Origin: PALSA-1004 sp046596405
GTDB lineage: Bacteria > Pseudomonadota > Gammaproteobacteria > Burkholderiales > SG8-41
Length of the DNA stretch: 11,523 bases
Reading direction: 5' to 3'
NCBI GenBank assembly: GCA_046596405.1
Contig: JBKJMN010000227.1
Span: forward strand, 1 to 11,523
Shown here: positions 7,067-11,523 of the stretch, piece after piece
How the letters are laid out: each line of letters begins with the position of its first letter
Numbering within the stretch: the stretch's first letter is position 1
Notes under the pieces: generated by a model
What the model was told of the DNA's origin: nothing
The model's input: only the letters and a program-made list of their open reading frames with translations
Database searches by the model: none
Program-made: the position numbers and the translations under genes

Positions 7067-7569
7067 TGAGATTGCCTGAACTCATCATCGACCGCCCTCA
7101 TCTGGTGTCGGGCGCGCGCCGGCTCTTGTACGGCACGATGACATTCATATTCTGGTATCTGTGGTTGTACCTGTGGCTGCCGGCCGTGACGTTTGTCGCG
7201 TGGGCGTTCGGCGTTTTCCTCGGTTATCGCCAGGTCATAGAGCTGAAGGACTACGTAGGCATCATCGAGACGCTGTTGATGTACGCGCTCATCGTGGCCG
7301 TGCTGGGCGGCACCCTGCTCTTGTGGGCCACGTACAATTTCATGCGGTTTCGCGGCAAAGAGCGGCGCGGGCCGCTGGCCGACCTCACGCTCCAGGTGTA
7401 TGCCGACCATATCGGCGTTGACGAGCGCGATCTGCAGGCGTGGCGCCGCGCGAAAATCGTGCGCGTGCATCACGATAGGCACGGTCATTTCCACCGTCTG
7501 GAAATACACGCGCGGCAGCGGGGCGCGGCGCGGACGACCGCCGGCGCACGCGCGCGTACGGCGGCTTAG
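7063..7569 (+). CDS. pgaD: PgaD, PNAG synthase membrane partner
   Basis: PgaD is a small inner-membrane protein that works with PgaC. In E. coli the pair responds to cyclic di-GMP. This one has 168 residues against 137 in E. coli. Two membrane segments (about 22-48 and 67-90, rich in Trp/Leu/Val) match the family, as do the N-terminal IIDRP motif and position as the last pga gene. It overlaps pgaC by 4 bp (ATGA at 7063-7066); a second ATG at 7066 is an equally possible start. The cytoplasmic tail contains the His-rich stretch HHDRHGHFHRLEI, then a basic Arg/Ala-rich end that is longer than expected. That tail diverges most among PgaD proteins. I infer cyclic di-GMP control from the family only. 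Confidence 0.88.
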   Translation: MMRLPELIIDRPHLVSGARRLLYGTMTFIFWYLWLYLWLPAVTFVAWAFGVFLGYRQVIELKDYVGIIETLLMYALIVAVLGGTLLLWATYNFMRFRGKERRGPLADLTLQVYADHIGVDERDLQAWRRAKIVRVHHDRHGHFHRLEIHARQRGAARTTAGARARTAA

Positions 7570-7633
7570 ATCGCTTGTGACGTGCCCGACTTTTGTCGTC
7601 CCGCTGTATGTCGCGCGGTTTATCCTGTCGTCA

Positions 7634-7662
7634 TTTTCCGGCGGCGGCGGCTGCGCTATACT
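7634..7662 (+). promoter_or_regulatory. Candidate sigma-70 promoter for the barrel protein gene
   Basis: A good -10 box, TATACT (7657-7662), has a poor -35 box, TTTTCC (7634-7639), at the ideal 17-base spacing. Transcription would start near 7670, giving about a 70-nt leader before ATG 7740. The 170-bp gap after pgaD and this motif suggest the barrel gene is expressed separately from the pga operon. The -35 matches only three of six consensus positions. Confidence 0.4.
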
Positions 7663-7739
7663 TGCGGTGGCGAATCCGGTTGCTCACGCATTGCACGCGG
7701 TTGCGGCGAGTCGAATTTAGAACGGGGGAGGGCGCACCA

Positions 7740-8384
7740 ATGAATATAAAAAGATCGCTGGTCCAGGGCTGTCTGGTGGTCGTTGCGGGGCTCGGCGGCA
7801 TGCCGCTGGCCCACGCTGCCGACGAGCCCGCCTGGTATACCGGCGTTGGCATCGGCAGGACGGACGTCAAGAGGACGAACAGCTGGGCGGCGCAGACCGA
7901 TGCCGCGCTGCGCACCAACAATGGGCTCACGAGCAGCACGCTGATCGAGAGCCATGATACGGCGTGGAAATTGTTCGGCGGCTATCAGTTCAACGAATTC
8001 GTCGCGGTCGAGGCCGGGTATAACTATTTGGGCAGCTTCAAAGGCGTGACCACGATTACGGCACCCGCGGCGTCGACTGCAACCGGTAAGTGGGATGCCT
8101 CTGCAATCAGTGTTGCGGCCGTCGGCACCTACCCGATCGTCAACCGGTTCGGGCTGCTGTTCAAAGGCGGGCTGGCGGTGACGCGGCTGAAAGCCAGTGT
8201 GGCCCAGTTCAACGCCAACGAGACGCGGGTGCAGCCGGTGCTGGGTTTCGGCGTCAAGTTCGATGTGACGAAAACGATCGGCTTGCGCGCAGAGTTAGAG
8301 CGTTTCAACAATGTCGGCGACGGTTCCACGACCGGGCAGTCGGCGGTTAACGTCTGGTCGGTGAGCGCGCTGTACCGGTTTTAG
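7740..8384 (+). CDS. Small OmpA-like outer-membrane beta-barrel protein
   Basis: The protein has 214 residues. It carries a classic signal peptide (positively charged start MNIKRS, hydrophobic core, cleavage after AHA at residue 26) and a mature region of alternating strands typical of eight-stranded barrels of the OmpA-transmembrane/OMP_b-brl type. Examples are WYTGVGIGRTDV, WKLFGGYQF, AVEAGYNYLGSF, RFGLLFKGGLAVT and VQPVLGFGVKF, ending SVSALYRF with the C-terminal Phe recognised by the BAM machinery. It lacks the OmpA C-terminal peptidoglycan-binding domain. The start is fixed by a strong ribosome binding site, GGGGGAGGG (7724-7732), seven bases upstream. The frame extends upstream to 7593 without a sensible signal peptide, so the longer version is rejected. 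Function is unknown; adhesion, membrane stability or stress roles are all possible. Confidence 0.85.
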   Translation: MNIKRSLVQGCLVVVAGLGGMPLAHAADEPAWYTGVGIGRTDVKRTNSWAAQTDAALRTNNGLTSSTLIESHDTAWKLFGGYQFNEFVAVEAGYNYLGSFKGVTTITAPAASTATGKWDASAISVAAVGTYPIVNRFGLLFKGGLAVTRLKASVAQFNANETRVQPVLGFGVKFDVTKTIGLRAELERFNNVGDGSTTGQSAVNVWSVSALYRF

Positions 8385-8412
8385 CCGGGCACACAAGCGG
8401 GCGCGTCCGCGC

Positions 8413-11400
8413 TCAGTGAAAATCGCGGCTGGTGGTTTCAAGCTGCCCCAGCAAAGCACTGTAATCGACGAGCCGCTGCGCAATCAGATGCACGACTTCA
8501 CCCTGGCGTTCCAGCACGCCGTACACCCCCAGCAGGCTCGAGCCCAGCAGTTCGCGGCGCTGTTTTTCGACCAGGCTGTTCCACACCACGACATTGATGT
8601 TGCCGGTTTCGTCCTCGAGCGTGACGAACACGACCCCCGACGCGGTACCCGGACGCTGACGGCCGGTCACGATGCCGGCGGCGCGCGCGAGACGGCCATG
8701 CGGAAACCCGCGCAGCTCCGCAGCGGTGGAAAGCCGCAGACGCTTTAGACGATCGCGCAGCAGCGCGAGCGGATGACGGCCCAGGGTAAGGCCGGTGCTT
8801 GCGTAGTCGAAGACCAGATTTTCGCCTTCGGCGGGCGCCGCCAGTGTGGGCACGGGTTCGATTGCAGGCGCGGACTCGAGCAAAGGCGTGGTCGGCTCGA
8901 TGCCGGCGATCAGCCAGCGCGCCATGCGCCGGTGCCCGGCGAGCGCGGCCAGCGCATTAGCGCCCGCGAGCAATTTAAGATCGCGCGCATCGAGCCGCGC
9001 GCGCCGCGCGAGATCGGCGACCGAATCGAAAGCGCGCTGCGCGCGTGCCGCGGTCAGCCGCGCGACGGCTTTTTCCGCCAGGCCGATGACGCGGCTGAAA
9101 CCCAGGCGCACGGCCGGCTTGCCATTGGCATCCGGTTCCAGCGTGCATTCCCAGACGCTCACTGCGACGTCCACCGGCCGCACCTCGACGCCGTGATGGC
9201 GCGCGTCCTGCACGAGCTGCGAGGGCCCGTAAAAACCCATCGGCTGGCTGTTGAGCAGCGCGGCGAGAAACGCCGCCGGTTCGTGGCATTTAAGCCACGC
9301 CGAAACATACGCGAGCAGCGCGAAGCTGACGGAATGCGATTCGGGAAAACCGTATTCGCCGAAACCGAGGATCTGACTATAGATGCGCTCTGCAAATTCG
9401 CGCTTGTAACCTTTCGCGAGCATGCCCGAAATCAACCGCTGCTGCAGATGCTCGAGCCCGCCCTTGCGTTTCCATGCCGCCATCGAGCGCCGCAGCAGAT
9501 CGGCCTCGCCCGGCGTGAAGCCGGCGGCGACGACCGCGAGCTGCATGACCTGCTCCTGGAAAATCGGCACGCCGAGCGTGCGCTCGAGCACTTCCTTTAC
9601 AGCCTCGCTCGGATAGCTTTCTTCTTCGAGCCCCTGCTTGCGGCGCAGATAGGGATGCACCATGCCACCCTGGATCGGCCCCGGGCGCACGATCGCGACC
9701 TCGATCACGAGATCGTAGAATTTATCCGGCTTCAAACGCGGCAGCATGCTCATTTGCGCGCGCGATTCGATCTGAAATACGCCGACCGTATCGGCTTGCT
9801 GGATCATTGCGTAAACCACGGGGTCTTCGGCCGGTATATCGGCCATGTCGAGCCGCGTGCCGCGCCGCGCGCTGATCATGTCGAGCGCGCGGCGGATGGC
9901 GGACAGCATGCCGAGCGCCAGCACATCGACCTTCAGCAATCCGAGCGCTTCGAGATCGTCCTTGTCCCATTGAATCACGGTGCGTTCCGGCATCGCGGCA
10001 TTTTCCACCGGCACCAGCCGCGGCAAGCGCCCGCGCGCGATCACGAAGCCGCCCACGTGCTGAGAGAGATGGCGGGGAAACCCGACCAGCGCATCCACGA
10101 GCGCAATCAGGCGCGCGATCTGCGGGCTGGCGGCCTCGAAACCGGCTTCCGCGAGCCGCTGCGGCAGCGCCTGCCGGTCGTCCCACCACGCAAGCGATTT
10201 GGCGAGACGGTCGAGTTGCCCGGGGTCGAAGCCGAGTGCTTTGCCGACATCGCGCAGCGCGCTCTTCGCGCGATAGCGGATGACCGTCGCGGCGAGCGCG
10301 GCACGGTCGCGGCCGTATTTATCGTAGATATACTGAATGACTTCCTCGCGGCGCTGGTGCTCGAAATCGACATCGATATCCGGCGGCTCGTCGCGTTCGC
10401 GCGAAACGAAACGCTCGAACAAAACGCTCATGCGGGCGGGATCGACCGCGGTGATCCCAAGCGCATAGCAAACCGCCGAGTTCGCGGCGGAGCCGCGGCC
10501 CTGGCACAGAATATTCCGGCTGCGCGCAAATCTCACGACGTCGTGAACGGTCAGAAAAAAGGGCTCGTATTTCAGCTCGGCGATCAGCGCCAGCTCGTGC
10601 TCTATCAGCTTCTCCACCTTGGCGGACGTGCCGCCGGGAAACCGCTCGCGCAGACCTGCTTCGGTCAGGTGCCGCAGCCATGAAGCCGGCGTGTGGCCGG
10701 CGGGCACCAGCTCTGCCGGATATTCGTAGCGCAAGCTGGCGAGCGAGAAATCGCAGCGCGCGGCGATGCGCACGCTTTCGGCCAGCAGTTCGTCCGGATA
10801 AATCTGCCCCAGGCGCACACGCAGGCGCAGGTGGCGCTCGGCGTTCGGATAAAGCGCGTGCTTCGCCCCGTCGACCGTGGTATTCAAGCGTGCGGCAGTC
10901 AGCATGTCCTGCAGCGGTCGCCGCGAGCGCACGTGCATATGCACATCACCCGCGGCGACGAGCGGCAGACCGCACGCGCGGCTCAATTCACGCAGGCGCG
11001 CGAGCTGCGCGCGGTCGTCGGGGCCGCACAGGAGCTCGGCCGCGATCCACGCCTGTCCGCCAAACCGGGCGGCGATGCGCTGCGCGACAGCAGGGTCCGG
11101 CGGTTGCTGCGGAACCCACAGCACGAGGCAGGCGCCGGCACCACGGTCGACGTCGTCCCAGTCGAGGTGATAGCTGCCCTTCGCGCTGCGCCGCCGCGCC
11201 GTGGTGATCAGTTGCGACAAATCGCCGTAGGATTCGCGATTCGTAGCGAGCAACACGAGCTTCAGGCCGTCGGCCAGCCGGAACTCGGCGCCGATGATGA
11301 GTTTCAGCTGGTTTTCTTTGGCCGCGATATGCGCGCGCACCACGCCCGCGAGCGAGCATTCGTCGGTGATGGCGAGGGCTGCATAACCGAGCTGCGCCGC

Positions 11401-11508
11401 GCGCTCGACGAGCTCTTCAGGGCGCGAGGCACCGCGCAGAAAAGTGAAATTGCTGACGCAATGCAGTTCGGCGTATTCGGGTAATGCAACCGGCAGTGCG
11501 GAAGGCAT
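8413..11508 (-). CDS. dnaE2: Error-prone DNA polymerase DnaE2/ImuC (C-family)
   Basis: This is the SOS-mutasome polymerase that, with ImuA and ImuB, carries out damage-induced mutagenic translesion synthesis. It has 1031 residues, normal for DnaE2 and shorter than replicative DnaE (about 1160). In order: a PHP domain (about 12-270, opening AELHCVSNFTFLRGAS), the polymerase core with PDIDVDF (376-382, catalytic Asp379 and Asp381) and LKVDVLALG (third catalytic Asp528), then GVFQIESRAQMSML, FGEYGFPESHSVSFALLAY, a helix-hairpin-helix region, and an OB fold (ARAAGIVTGRQ to NINVVVW). PHP metal binding looks degenerate (LHCVS in place of LHxHS), as expected for a non-proofreading DnaE2. The start codon is 15 bases from the window end. 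An upstream TGA (complement of 11515-11517) could be the end of imuB. It is convergent with the barrel gene, 28 bp apart. Confidence 0.96.
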   Translation of the reverse strand: MPSALPVALPEYAELHCVSNFTFLRGASRPEELVERAAQLGYAALAITDECSLAGVVRAHIAAKENQLKLIIGAEFRLADGLKLVLLATNRESYGDLSQLITTARRRSAKGSYHLDWDDVDRGAGACLVLWVPQQPPDPAVAQRIAARFGGQAWIAAELLCGPDDRAQLARLRELSRACGLPLVAAGDVHMHVRSRRPLQDMLTAARLNTTVDGAKHALYPNAERHLRLRVRLGQIYPDELLAESVRIAARCDFSLASLRYEYPAELVPAGHTPASWLRHLTEAGLRERFPGGTSAKVEKLIEHELALIAELKYEPFFLTVHDVVRFARSRNILCQGRGSAANSAVCYALGITAVDPARMSVLFERFVSRERDEPPDIDVDFEHQRREEVIQYIYDKYGRDRAALAATVIRYRAKSALRDVGKALGFDPGQLDRLAKSLAWWDDRQALPQRLAEAGFEAASPQIARLIALVDALVGFPRHLSQHVGGFVIARGRLPRLVPVENAAMPERTVIQWDKDDLEALGLLKVDVLALGMLSAIRRALDMISARRGTRLDMADIPAEDPVVYAMIQQADTVGVFQIESRAQMSMLPRLKPDKFYDLVIEVAIVRPGPIQGGMVHPYLRRKQGLEEESYPSEAVKEVLERTLGVPIFQEQVMQLAVVAAGFTPGEADLLRRSMAAWKRKGGLEHLQQRLISGMLAKGYKREFAERIYSQILGFGEYGFPESHSVSFALLAYVSAWLKCHEPAAFLAALLNSQPMGFYGPSQLVQDARHHGVEVRPVDVAVSVWECTLEPDANGKPAVRLGFSRVIGLAEKAVARLTAARAQRAFDSVADLARRARLDARDLKLLAGANALAALAGHRRMARWLIAGIEPTTPLLESAPAIEPVPTLAAPAEGENLVFDYASTGLTLGRHPLALLRDRLKRLRLSTAAELRGFPHGRLARAAGIVTGRQRPGTASGVVFVTLEDETGNINVVVWNSLVEKQRRELLGSSLLGVYGVLERQGEVVHLIAQRLVDYSALLGQLETTSRDFH

Positions 11509-11523
11509 ACGACATCAACTGCG

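Noticed and set aside
7588..7603. CGAC-TTTT-GTCG small hairpin after pgaD, considered as an operon terminator
   Set aside because: A four-pair stem with no following T run is too weak to call.
8397..8410. GCGGG-CGCG-TCCGC hairpin between the convergent barrel and dnaE2 genes
   Set aside because: The stem is only five pairs including one G-U, and there is no T tract on either side. It does not qualify as an intrinsic terminator.
8773..10683. A 636-codon plus-strand frame opposite dnaE2
   Set aside because: It is a shadow of dnaE2, which carries all catalytic motifs. The shadow translation is rich in Arg/His with no recognisable domain.
1..11523. CRISPR arrays, tRNA/rRNA genes and prophage modules
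   Set aside because: I looked for regularly spaced repeats, tRNA-like and rRNA sequences and phage genes on both strands and saw none.

Overview
The window is a GC-rich, densely coding stretch of a Gram-negative proteobacterial chromosome. Betaproteobacteria is my best guess. It rests on a complete pgaABCD exopolysaccharide operon, an outer-membrane barrel protein ending in Phe, and an ImuC/DnaE2-type polymerase. The class assignment is inference; no rRNA or other decisive marker is present.

Layout. (1) 3-686, plus strand: the 3' part of a phosphotriesterase/PHP-family metallohydrolase, cut by the window edge. (2) 760-990: a degraded internal fragment of an IS256-family (Mutator-type) transposase. 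(3) About 964-1423: a non-coding leader ahead of pgaA. It holds a plausible sigma-54 (-24/-12) promoter, two small inverted repeats, and a nine-codon ORF with a good ribosome binding site in the same frame as pgaA. (4) 1424-7569: pgaA-pgaB-pgaC-pgaD, tightly packed (2-bp gap, 4-bp gap, 4-bp overlap). These genes encode the machine that makes, partly deacetylates and exports poly-beta-1,6-N-acetylglucosamine (PNAG), a biofilm matrix polymer. (5) 7740-8384: a small OmpA-like beta-barrel protein with its own candidate promoter and strong ribosome binding site. (6) 8413-11508, minus strand, convergent: dnaE2/imuC, an error-prone polymerase of the SOS mutasome.

How the genes work together. PgaC (glycosyltransferase) with PgaD (small membrane partner) polymerises the sugar at the inner membrane. 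PgaB modifies the chain in the periplasm. PgaA, with a TPR domain and a C-terminal barrel, passes it through the outer membrane. The barrel protein and dnaE2 are neighbours with no evident role in PNAG synthesis.

I see no wholly new system. The least explained part is the roughly 460-bp leader between the IS256 remnant and pgaA, where promoter type, a short leader ORF and the true pgaA start are all open.
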